Of a DNA stretch of 64,000 nucleotides, positions 47,190 through 54,941 are shown piece after piece. This DNA is from JAYSYM01 sp964543475 (GTDB lineage Bacteria; Bdellovibrionota; Bdellovibrionia; Bdellovibrionales; JAMPXM01), in the NCBI GenBank assembly GCA_964543475.1, contig CAZIYJ010000002.1:248001-312000 (forward strand), read 5' to 3'. A program made the translations under genes and the position numbers. Numbering within the stretch: position 1 is the stretch's first letter; every line of letters begins with the position of its first letter. The notes under the pieces are model-generated. The model had not been told where the DNA came from. It did no database searches and saw only the letters and a list, made by a program, of their open reading frames with translations.

Positions 47190-48358
47190 AAAAGATTTAT
47201 AGAAATTCTGGATTCACTCTGATCGAAACGATGGTCGCAGTTGTGATCTTGCTAGTTTTAGCTCTCGCATCTGCGAGCCTTGCCAAATTGGCATCTGACG
47301 GTAACCGATATGCCGACCGAAAAAATGCACAGAGTGCACTTGCGCAATTAACTGTTGAAAATCTTCGTCATGCCAACAGCTGTGATAAAGCAATTGGGCC
47401 CGGAAGTGGCTTAGGGTTAACAGTCGACGACACGTTGATCAGACAGCCAGGCACAACTGGCGGATGGCCACTCACCGTGAAAATTGCAGGGCTCAATTCG
47501 GGCCCGTCAATGACCGGTGATACGATGTCGAACGCAACGATCTTGCCCCTTAAACGCCTTCGAGTAGAAGAACTAAAATTAGCTGAAGCAGTTGAACTTG
47601 AAACAACAGCCACTGATCGTACTTATCTTGCGGCGATTTTTCTTCGCACGGCAGATGTTGGTGGAATTTCGCATAAACCGATTTTAGTTGGTACTGTAAC
47701 TTTGAAAACAGAGCTTGCTACCGGTGCAGTGATTAGCTGTGAAACTTCAAAGAGTGCGAGCATAAAAAATACATGTGAGGATATTGGTTGCACATACAAC
47801 GCGGCCCTTACTCCCGCATGCAGATGTAGTCGCACTCAAGTAGTATGCGCAGCACCAGGCTATATGCCCGTCGCATTTACGGCTGACGGATTACCTGATT
47901 GCAGACCAATCGGTGGAGATGTTCAGTGCCCGCCGGGTGAATTCTTAATTGGCGTTGGAATCGACTGGCACAAATGCGGTCCTGCTCCAACAACTGTTGC
48001 TGCTGGACCGCCACCGCCACCTCCTCCTCCGAGCACACCACCAGTCGCTTCGGGCTCTTGGAAAAATGATGGCGGATGCTCCGCTCCAGCACTGGCAGTT
48101 CCGAATCCGAATCTGTATTGCAACGGGACTTGTACTATATTTTTAGCGGCATTAGCTGGAATTGGGAGCTGCACTGTCGCAGCTGTTAACGGCATAGGCT
48201 ACACTGAACTTATCACTGCAGCTATTCCACCTGATACGAACCCGTATGCTATGGATCCGCCATGCATAGTCGGTAGCAAAGGTTATTGGTTAGACCCAAC
48301 GCCGAGGCAGACTCGAACCAACAACTACAACGACATCATTTCTTACACCTGCATGTAG
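47186..48358 (+). CDS. Prepilin-like protein, unit A partner
   Basis: 390 aa. NSG|FTLIETMVAVVILLVLALASASLAKL is a standard prepilin site with Glu+5. The first ~275 residues, up to GGDVQCPPGEFLIGVGIDWHKCGP, are close to the gene at 49775. A proline run (about 290-300) then leads to a different C-terminal domain with Cys pairs. The ATG overlaps the upstream stop (ATGA). A degraded REP-like segment follows the stop (48358-48375). Confidence 0.75.
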   Translation: MKKIYRNSGFTLIETMVAVVILLVLALASASLAKLASDGNRYADRKNAQSALAQLTVENLRHANSCDKAIGPGSGLGLTVDDTLIRQPGTTGGWPLTVKIAGLNSGPSMTGDTMSNATILPLKRLRVEELKLAEAVELETTATDRTYLAAIFLRTADVGGISHKPILVGTVTLKTELATGAVISCETSKSASIKNTCEDIGCTYNAALTPACRCSRTQVVCAAPGYMPVAFTADGLPDCRPIGGDVQCPPGEFLIGVGIDWHKCGPAPTTVAAGPPPPPPPPSTPPVASGSWKNDGGCSAPALAVPNPNLYCNGTCTIFLAALAGIGSCTVAAVNGIGYTELITAAIPPDTNPYAMDPPCIVGSKGYWLDPTPRQTRTNNYNDIISYTCM

Positions 48359-48375
48359 GTCATCTTCCTGATTGT
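48358..48375 (+). repeat. Possible degraded REP element
   Basis: GGTCATCTTCCTGATTG directly after the TAG stop resembles GGTGCCATCTTCCTTTTTGG with a 2-nt deletion and changes. It sits in the same place as the intact REP copy after the paralogous gene at 49775-51130. Confidence 0.3.
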
Positions 48376-48388
48376 TTCACATTGAGAC

Positions 48389-48416
48389 TAAGATTTTCGT
48401 CTCAAATTGCCGATAA
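48389..48416 (+). promoter_or_regulatory. Sigma-28-like promoter of the prepilin gene at 48423
   Basis: TAAGATTT (48389-48396), 12 nt, GCCGATAA (48409-48416), 6 nt, GTG 48423. The -10 box is a perfect FliA consensus. A 7-bp hairpin TTGAGAC / GTCTCAA (48382-48405) overlaps the -35 box and spacer. The 16 nt CCGATAAGCTCTTGTG is identical at the unit A gene. Confidence 0.6.
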
Positions 48417-48422
48417 GCTCTT

Positions 48423-49778
48423 GTGGAGTCTCGCAAAAATCCGTTTTTTTATTTCAGGTCTCAATCTGGCTCGGTGCTGGTCGTTGCACTCGTTGGAATT
48501 GCTTTACTTGGAATCATGGCTGCTGCTGCTGCGACACTTGCACAACAGGGGAATGAACAAGCAAGACAAGAAAGTGAATTAAAAGCACTTTTAGCATTCA
48601 CTCAAAATCTCGAGACCGTTCTCTCAACAAACAACGCGTGCGTTGGCATACCTGGTGTGATTGATGGACTAAAATTTAATAACGGCGCTGGATTCGCGGG
48701 AAACCAATTTAATTTTGCTCTCGCCTCACAGCCGTCAGGCCAACCTGCTTCGCTTGGTACTCAACTTCCTGTCGGAAGCGGAAGATTTGTAGCAGCCGCA
48801 GGCGCTGCTTACGCTCCAAGTAATATTTTGATCGATCAATTGTTTATTCGTAATGCCGCGCAAATTCCAGCGTCGACCACTTTCAATGCTGACCTCGTTT
48901 TACAAGCGAGAGTAAATAATCGGGGCTTCGCACCAAGAGAAGTTGGAAAAGTTACTTTTACCTTGGATGGCGGAAATAATTTGGTGAGTTGTGCGTTTGT
49001 GCAATCAGCAGTTGCAGCCTGTGAAGCGATGAACTGCAAATTTAATTCTGCGGCTCCAAAGCAAAAGTGTGTTTGTGGTTTTCCGCAGATGTCTTGTCAA
49101 ACTTCGCCTGGTCAGCCACAACGATACATCTCCGGAATTAATCAGACAACGAGCCCGCCCACTCCGATTTGTTCGGACTTTAAAATTGATTGTTCTGATC
49201 CAGCGATGGGTGGAAAAGGCCCGGGATATTTCTTGAGCGGCTTTGATCAAAACGGCGATCCAATGTGCCAACCGGTTGAGGGTGGTGTTGCTACTCCTAC
49301 ACCGGCTCCGACTGCAGCTCCAACTCCGCCTCCTACTCCTACTCCGACACCGCCCCCTGCTTGCGCGTCTGATGGCGATGTAGTTCATGCTCAGTATGGC
49401 GCGTGTGCTGGCGGACCACCGTTTGGCGGACCACCAAAGAGTGATTTCTATTCGTACTGCTGTTCCGGCAATGTTGTGAAGACATGCGATGCAATGTCCG
49501 ATTTACTTTATACGTGCGCGCCTCCGGCAATGGCGACTCCAACTCCAGTGCCTACTCCGCCTCCAATTTCTTGCGGAGGTTTCACGACTGGAAACCCTTG
49601 CGCACAACCTAACGGATGGATCGGCGGCGCACCAAGCGGGATAAACTATTGCTATTGTGGAAGTCTCTATCCGAATGGCTCTTCACCTCCTCCAGGAAAA
49701 TCTGCAGCATGGCAGCCATATTGTTCGGGTGGTATAGTGAGCATACAGGCCGTTGCGTTGCCAGGGTTGTGCCCGTGA
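48423..49778 (+). CDS. PilX/GspK-like prepilin with variable Cys-rich tip, unit B
   Basis: 451 aa from GTG 48423. QSG|SVLVVALVGIALLGIMAA is the same prepilin-like start as in unit A. Residues 1 to ~275 are near identical to the gene at 45477 (same QISFxNGAG-type order and IDCSDPAMGGKGPGYFLSG). After a Thr/Pro-rich linker (about 280-305, PTPTPPP) the C-terminal end is unlike unit A. Overlaps the next gene by GTGA. Confidence 0.75.
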   Translation: MESRKNPFFYFRSQSGSVLVVALVGIALLGIMAAAAATLAQQGNEQARQESELKALLAFTQNLETVLSTNNACVGIPGVIDGLKFNNGAGFAGNQFNFALASQPSGQPASLGTQLPVGSGRFVAAAGAAYAPSNILIDQLFIRNAAQIPASTTFNADLVLQARVNNRGFAPREVGKVTFTLDGGNNLVSCAFVQSAVAACEAMNCKFNSAAPKQKCVCGFPQMSCQTSPGQPQRYISGINQTTSPPTPICSDFKIDCSDPAMGGKGPGYFLSGFDQNGDPMCQPVEGGVATPTPAPTAAPTPPPTPTPTPPPACASDGDVVHAQYGACAGGPPFGGPPKSDFYSYCCSGNVVKTCDAMSDLLYTCAPPAMATPTPVPTPPPISCGGFTTGNPCAQPNGWIGGAPSGINYCYCGSLYPNGSSPPPGKSAAWQPYCSGGIVSIQAVALPGLCP

Positions 49779-51130
49779 AAAATAAAATGCGCCGAAATAA
49801 TTTAGGCTTCACATTGGTCGAAATTCTGTTCGCAGTTTCGATCTTGTTGATACTTGCGCTAGCTTCCGCAAGCCTTGCCAAATTATCTTCTGACAGCAAC
49901 CGATATGCTGATCGAAAGAATGCACAAAGTTCTCTTGCCCAACTCACTATTGAAAATCTTCGTCACGCAAATAGCTGTGATCGCGCGATGGGTCCAGCGA
50001 GTGGATTGTCGTTAACCGTCGACGACACTTTGATAAGACAGTCAGGTGCCACCGGCGGATGGCCACTCACCGTGAGAATTGCCGGACTTAATTCGGGACC
50101 GTCGATGACAGGCGATACGATGTCGAACACGATGATCTTGCCTCTGAAACGCCTTCGCGTAGATGAACTAAAATTAGCTGACGCAATTGAAATTGAATTA
50201 ACAGCCACTGAGAGAACTTATCTTACATCTGTTTATCTCACTACCTCTGATGTCGGAGGCATTTCGCATAAGCCGATTTTGGTTGGCACATTGACTCTGA
50301 AAACTTCGTTAGCAACGGGTGCAGTGATTGGTTGTGAAACAACTACGAGTGCCAGCATTAAAAACACCTGCGAGGATATTGGCTGCACATACAACGCGGC
50401 TCTTACTCCCGCATGCAGATGTAGCCGCACTCAAGTTGTATGCGCAGCGCCAGGCTATATGCCAGTTGCATTTAGCGCAGATGGCTTGCCTGATTGCAGG
50501 CCGATCGGTGGCGATGTTCAGTGTCCTCCTGGCGAATGGCTGATTGGTGTCGGTATCGACTGGCACAAGTGCGGACCAGCACCAACTCCTGCACCTTCAC
50601 CTACACCGGGCAGCTGCGTGATCAACGTTGAGAATTTGTACACCGACTTTGACGGAGTAGTTGGAACACTCTGCACAGAGCAAGTTTGTGCCGCTACAAA
50701 TTACATAGCTCCGGCCTACGGTGGCACCGGAAGTCTAGATAACTTAAAGCCATGTGCGCTTGCTGGGAACGGCGAAACTTGCCTGTCGTCAGCGCGGTAT
50801 TTAACTGGCAACAATTGCAACATCTCTTCGCGATGCGAAATCTACACTACGGTGTGCGGCGCAGCTGCACCGACACCTATGCCAACACCAGCTGCTACAT
50901 CTACACCCGCGCCAACATCTACGCCAACACCTGCGCCTACTCCACCGGTTGCGTGCTACATGCGGAGTGAAACTTTCTGGTATAATGCGACTGACTGCGA
51001 TTCCGTTGCTAAATTCAACGGTACTCTTGCAGCCTGCCTAGCCGCGCTCGAAACTCCGACCGCATGTAATATGTCTCCAGATTGCAGTGCCGTGCTCGTG
51101 GGCGAACCAATGGCCGTCTACTGCCCATAA
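49775..51130 (+). CDS. Prepilin-like protein, unit B partner
   Basis: 451 aa from GTG 49775 in the GTGA overlap; ATG 49787 is possible. NLG|FTLVEILFAVSILLILALASASLAKL is a prepilin site with Glu+5. Residues to ~275 match the gene at 47186; beyond that the end is a different Cys-rich domain with Thr/Pro linkers (PTPMPTPAATSTPAPTS). An intact REP copy begins at the first base after the TAA stop. Confidence 0.75.
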   Translation: MKNKMRRNNLGFTLVEILFAVSILLILALASASLAKLSSDSNRYADRKNAQSSLAQLTIENLRHANSCDRAMGPASGLSLTVDDTLIRQSGATGGWPLTVRIAGLNSGPSMTGDTMSNTMILPLKRLRVDELKLADAIEIELTATERTYLTSVYLTTSDVGGISHKPILVGTLTLKTSLATGAVIGCETTTSASIKNTCEDIGCTYNAALTPACRCSRTQVVCAAPGYMPVAFSADGLPDCRPIGGDVQCPPGEWLIGVGIDWHKCGPAPTPAPSPTPGSCVINVENLYTDFDGVVGTLCTEQVCAATNYIAPAYGGTGSLDNLKPCALAGNGETCLSSARYLTGNNCNISSRCEIYTTVCGAAAPTPMPTPAATSTPAPTSTPTPAPTPPVACYMRSETFWYNATDCDSVAKFNGTLAACLAALETPTACNMSPDCSAVLVGEPMAVYCP

Positions 51131-51155
51131 GGTGCCATCTTCCTTTTTGGCCCGC
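51131..51155 (+). repeat. REP element copy 2
   Basis: The 25-nt unit (GGTGCCATCTTCCTTTTT... ending GGCCCGC), in plus orientation and directly after the stop of the gene at 49775. About 100 nt upstream of the RAYT gene. Confidence 0.8.
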
Positions 51156-51253
51156 GGCGAGTCACACGAGATTCGTCCGCCATTCGCATCGCCTCAAACT
51201 GCTAAACTATCTGTAATCTTTTAAGACGATGCACTGATTATTGCTTAAGGGGC

Positions 51254-51892
51254 ATGCCTCGAAAAAAATTTGAATGCGACCCAACCCGCCCATATCATCT
51301 TGCTGCACGATCGAATAACAAAGATTGGTTTGCGCTTCCAATCGAAAAAGTTTGGGAGATCGTCACCAACTATCTCCACTTCGTGCATCATGCATTCGAC
51401 GTTGAAACGCATGCGTTTGTGTTGATGCATAATCACTTTCACCTTATAGCAAGTTTTCCGAATGCGAATTTAAGTGCGGCTATGGAATATTTCATGCGAC
51501 AGACCAGTCGCTCGATTGCGTCTGAGGGAAATCGCATCAACCATGTCTTTGGTACGCGCATTTTCCGTTCAAGGCTCACGTCTCAGCACTATTATCTCAA
51601 CGCCTATAAATATTTGCTTCAGAATCCTGTGCGCGCTGAGTTGTGCAAGACGGTCGAGTCTTATCAGTTTTCGTCGTTGCACGGTTCGCTTGGCCAATCG
51701 AAAACAATTATTCCAACAGTCAGCGATGCTTTGTTGTTTGACGACGTGGAGAGAAGTTTGCGATGGCTGAATGAGGCAACTTATTGGCGACTAGTCGGGG
51801 GCGATCGTTACGTTAAGTGGTGCGCTCACGACGCGGCCCAAAGTTCCGGCGGTCGAGACACCTTGAAATGCATACACGACACCCTGATCTAA
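51254..51892 (+). CDS. REP-associated tyrosine transposase (RAYT)
   Basis: 212 aa. An HUH motif in MHNHFHLI (His61, His63) and the catalytic Tyr (about Tyr120) in KYLLQNPVRAEL are typical of Y1/RAYT proteins; VFGTRIFRSRLTS is the usual middle segment. AAGGGG lies before the ATG. RAYTs are domesticated relatives of IS200/IS605 transposases that act on REP sequences; the four REP copies in this window are the expected partners. The 3' end overlaps the convergent lipoprotein gene by 102 nt. Confidence 0.9.
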   Translation: MPRKKFECDPTRPYHLAARSNNKDWFALPIEKVWEIVTNYLHFVHHAFDVETHAFVLMHNHFHLIASFPNANLSAAMEYFMRQTSRSIASEGNRINHVFGTRIFRSRLTSQHYYLNAYKYLLQNPVRAELCKTVESYQFSSLHGSLGQSKTIIPTVSDALLFDDVERSLRWLNEATYWRLVGGDRYVKWCAHDAAQSSGGRDTLKCIHDTLI

Positions 51893-52987
51893 TTGCGACA
51901 ACGTTACAGAGTGAGCTGTTCGCAACAAATTGTCGGACTCAGTAATCTGTGTCGTATCAGAACCTTCGCGTGTGTAGAGTAGCTGCGAAGTGGCTGGCAT
52001 ATTGGTATTCCACTCGATAGTGACTGTGCCCGCGAAATTGTAAGTAACGCGCAAGTTTTGAATCTGAGGCTTTTCTGCCTCGAGACATGGGTTCCACATC
52101 GCTTCAACCGGAAGCGCGAAGTTATCACGACTCATCGGCTGCCATCCGCGCGCTAACAAATCTTTGTAAGCCTGCTTTGGTGTCGAGCCGTTGTTTGAGT
52201 CAAAAAATGTGTCGTTACCTAGCGTTCCGCAAAGTGGATCCTGCGCGCCGTTTGCCGGCATCTTTCGTTTCATCATCACAAACGAAATGTGCATCCGAGG
52301 CCCTTGATAATAACTGATATCGCTCATGTACTCAGTCTCACGAGTAAACTGAACTGGCTCAACACCACACCCAAATCGAGTTGGGTGAAGTCCATCATTA
52401 TCGATGATCGTCTTCCAAGTACCGTTCGGTTGCTGCATCTGAACTATCGTTCCATCGTCCGAGAGTGCTGCAACTTGGTACATTCCTTCTTCTTCAGTAG
52501 GCCCAAGACGAAGCACTGTTTTAAACTTCATTGCAAACCACTCGACCAAGATATCGCCGTTGTCATCTTTGACTGGTGCTCCACTCTCCGTTGCAAAACC
52601 TTGATCAAAAATTCGAGTTGGAACATTTAACTGCGATAAGAAAACCGTCTGATTGGATTTATAGCCAAGATTGAAATAGTCATTAACCTTGAGATTATTC
52701 AAGTTCGTAGAACCCAGCTGATTGGGAAGAATATAATAGAGTGAACCTTTTAAACCGACGTTACTACGAGGGTCTGGAGGGTTGCCAAACGGATCGCAAA
52801 CCATTTTGTTGGCAGGATATTTATTTACGTCAACCGAGCTCTTTTGAAGTGGAGCAAGGTTCTGAAGCTCAGGTGCAATCTTTGTGTCTCCAGCACTCGG
52901 ACCGCTACAGTTAGCGAGCGTCAAACTGACAAGTGCGAACCCTGCCGACTTTACTGCTGAACTTATTGTTAAACCTAGATGACGCAT
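51791..52987 (-). CDS. Lipoprotein with PA14-like and Fn3-like domains
   Basis: 398 aa from ATG 52987 (GGGGGA site, lipobox LTLANC); a longer frame from 53146 would put the lipobox at residue ~80. GMYQVAALSDDGTIVQM followed by TIIDNDG resembles a PA14 carbohydrate-binding domain. The C-terminal ~90 residues (VTIEWNTNMPATSQLLYTREG) look like a fibronectin-III/phosphatase N-domain. Probably an outer-membrane surface lipoprotein; function unknown. Confidence 0.7.
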   Translation of the reverse strand: MRHLGLTISSAVKSAGFALVSLTLANCSGPSAGDTKIAPELQNLAPLQKSSVDVNKYPANKMVCDPFGNPPDPRSNVGLKGSLYYILPNQLGSTNLNNLKVNDYFNLGYKSNQTVFLSQLNVPTRIFDQGFATESGAPVKDDNGDILVEWFAMKFKTVLRLGPTEEEGMYQVAALSDDGTIVQMQQPNGTWKTIIDNDGLHPTRFGCGVEPVQFTRETEYMSDISYYQGPRMHISFVMMKRKMPANGAQDPLCGTLGNDTFFDSNNGSTPKQAYKDLLARGWQPMSRDNFALPVEAMWNPCLEAEKPQIQNLRVTYNFAGTVTIEWNTNMPATSQLLYTREGSDTTQITESDNLLRTAHSVTLSQLDQGVVYAFQGVSTAGTLGRVVSAPLNVTIAPD

Positions 52988-53159
52988 TGTTAGTCCCCCA
53001 CGTACTTCTTTAGCTATAATTCTACGTGTAACCGAACCAATCGCAATTGAGTGTCTCAGGATAAAACATGGCGGCCCGAGAGCTGCCGATGCTGACCAAC
53101 TTGCTGACAGTACTGTTAGAATCGATTGACCTCGTGTCTCAATCACGAGAAATTTTCGT

Positions 53160-53975
53160 ATGCGCTACTTCCCTCTCACTGATGACGATTCTCGACCTCA
53201 GCTTCATATTAAACCTCTCGATCTCGTTGATTGGATCGAATTCGATGAACACTTCGAGTTTCAAACTCAAAAAAAATCTCAGCTTTTAAAAACCCATCGC
53301 GAGACCGTGTTGCGTGTTCTTGAAAATTGCGGCGCAAATGAGGCTGCGATTGAATTAAATCAATTGCTTCGCGATCAGATAGAGATGCTAGGGAGACCAA
53401 AACCATTCGACCCAATTCCACAAAATGGCGAAGAGGCTCTAATTCAAATTGCGTCGTGGGTTCAAGAGGACTGGGCATTAATGTCTGCAGAGGCACCCGT
53501 GCGATTAAATGCGGGACTAATTTGTTTTCCATCGCGCTGGAGTCTCGCTGATAAAATCGGACTTGATTCAAATGCGATTCATGCTCCGGTGCCGCGATTT
53601 GAAACTGTCGCAAAGCCAACGCAAAATTTTCTGGAGAGAATGACGACTGATAAGCCGATGTGGCGAATTAATTGGACGATTCACGACTCCAACGAATTGT
53701 TCTGCCCTGGCCCGCATCCGTCGGCTAAAGATCTCACGACCGAGAATATTCTCTCGCGAACTTTTTTGAGGATCGAGCGCCAAACTTTGCGCAGGCTGCC
53801 GAGAACAAAAGCCATCGCATTTTCGATTCGCACTTACCTGCACCCAATGACTGAAGTTGTTGCCGACAGCCAACGCAAACAACAGCTCGTGACGACACTC
53901 AAAAATTTAAATTCAGAAACCGCGGCCTACAAAGGCATGCGCACTTTCCACCACCTACTCCTCAACGCCCTCTAG
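53160..53975 (+). CDS. DUF3445 (heme-dependent N-demethylase-like) protein
   Basis: 271 aa. LNAGLICFPSRWSLADKIG, IHAPVPRFE, WRINWTIHD and LRIERQTLRRLPRTKAIAFSIRTYL follow the DUF3445 pattern through the whole length. Some members are heme-dependent oxidative N-demethylases; the substrate here is unknown. The stop codon's last base begins a REP element. Confidence 0.85.
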   Translation: MRYFPLTDDDSRPQLHIKPLDLVDWIEFDEHFEFQTQKKSQLLKTHRETVLRVLENCGANEAAIELNQLLRDQIEMLGRPKPFDPIPQNGEEALIQIASWVQEDWALMSAEAPVRLNAGLICFPSRWSLADKIGLDSNAIHAPVPRFETVAKPTQNFLERMTTDKPMWRINWTIHDSNELFCPGPHPSAKDLTTENILSRTFLRIERQTLRRLPRTKAIAFSIRTYLHPMTEVVADSQRKQQLVTTLKNLNSETAAYKGMRTFHHLLLNAL

Positions 53976-54068
53976 GTGCCATCTTCCTTTTTGGCCCGCA
54001 GCGCGCAATTGTTAGCGACAGCGCCAGACAAAAATGACAAGGCGCGGGCCAAAAAGGAAGATGGCACC
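53975..54068. repeat. Inverted pair of REP elements (copies 3 and 4)
   Basis: Two identical 25-nt units, plus orientation at 53975-53999 and minus orientation at 54044-54068, separated by 44 nt. They could pair as one long 25-bp stem between two convergent genes, like the paired REPs (BIMEs) of other bacteria. Each copy lies at or within 8 nt of a stop codon. The stem may also act as a two-way terminator. Confidence 0.8.
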
Positions 54069-54075
54069 TGGGGGA

Positions 54076-54924
54076 TTATTGGGTGGCGAGCCAGTCGTCG
54101 AATTTGAGTTTATCAATTGAAACAACTTGAAAGATGGCTTCTTTGTCCGACTTACGTTCTTTTAAGTGGACCACAAGCAATCGATTTTCTTGGTCGATGG
54201 GACGAGGAAGAGTTTGTGTGTTCTGAAGTTTGGGTAGCACTTGATCTCGCCAGAACTTTAAACCCTGCGAGCCTGACTTCTTTTGCATGTCTCGTTTAAT
54301 TTTTAAAAACAAAGCTGAGTTTTTCTTGTCGCTTAAATCAATCACTTCAGACGGTGGCGATTGCACTCCGCTTTTATCCAACACTATCGTGATCACTTTA
54401 TAGCCCTGCTTTTCTGCGTGCTGCTCGAAACCAACTGACTTATCTTCCTCGACAGATTTGATAAGATTCAGGGCCTTTTCATAAACCACATTCTGAATCT
54501 TTGGATTATTCAAAAAGAACTCAAAGTAAATGAAATGGTTCACCAAATTCGGCAAAACAAAATTTTTACGGTAAGCTTTTTCGTCACCCTTAAAAACTTT
54601 TGCGATTTGATCCAAAATTTTTGGATCCTGAGTTTGCTTTCGAATTCGTTTTTCTTCGGCATCTAAATCAGCTTCGGTAACAGTGATTCCATTTTTCTCG
54701 AGAATCTCAAGGTAACGCGCACTTTTTTCTAGCTGCATCAAAGCGGCCTTTTCGTCAGCGTCAGGAAAATAAATTTTTGCCACTTCGGTTCGAAACGCAA
54801 GATCAGATTTTGTGATTTTCCAACTGCCGATTTGCTTAACTACACCCGGCTGAACAATCAGCCAGACTGCAACGAGCAATCCCACAAATCCTAGAACGGG
54901 ATAAATTAAATTAATTTTTTTCAA
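54076..54924 (-). CDS. SurA-like periplasmic chaperone without a visible parvulin domain
   Basis: 282 aa if started at TTG 54924 (AGGGGA upstream), 18 nt after the kelch gene. Earlier in-frame starts overlap the kelch gene. One N-terminal membrane helix (INLIYPVLGFVGLLVAVWLI), then a helical SurA-N-like region (about 30-165: IGSWKITKSDLAFRTEV..., LEILEKNGITVTEADLDAEEKRIRKQ). No clear PpiC parvulin motif is visible in the rest. It likely escorts proteins to the outer membrane or surface, perhaps the fibre or propeller next to it. Confidence 0.55.
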   Translation of the reverse strand: MKKINLIYPVLGFVGLLVAVWLIVQPGVVKQIGSWKITKSDLAFRTEVAKIYFPDADEKAALMQLEKSARYLEILEKNGITVTEADLDAEEKRIRKQTQDPKILDQIAKVFKGDEKAYRKNFVLPNLVNHFIYFEFFLNNPKIQNVVYEKALNLIKSVEEDKSVGFEQHAEKQGYKVITIVLDKSGVQSPPSEVIDLSDKKNSALFLKIKRDMQKKSGSQGLKFWRDQVLPKLQNTQTLPRPIDQENRLLVVHLKERKSDKEAIFQVVSIDKLKFDDWLATQ

Positions 54925-54941
54925 AATAGGAATCCCCTGAA

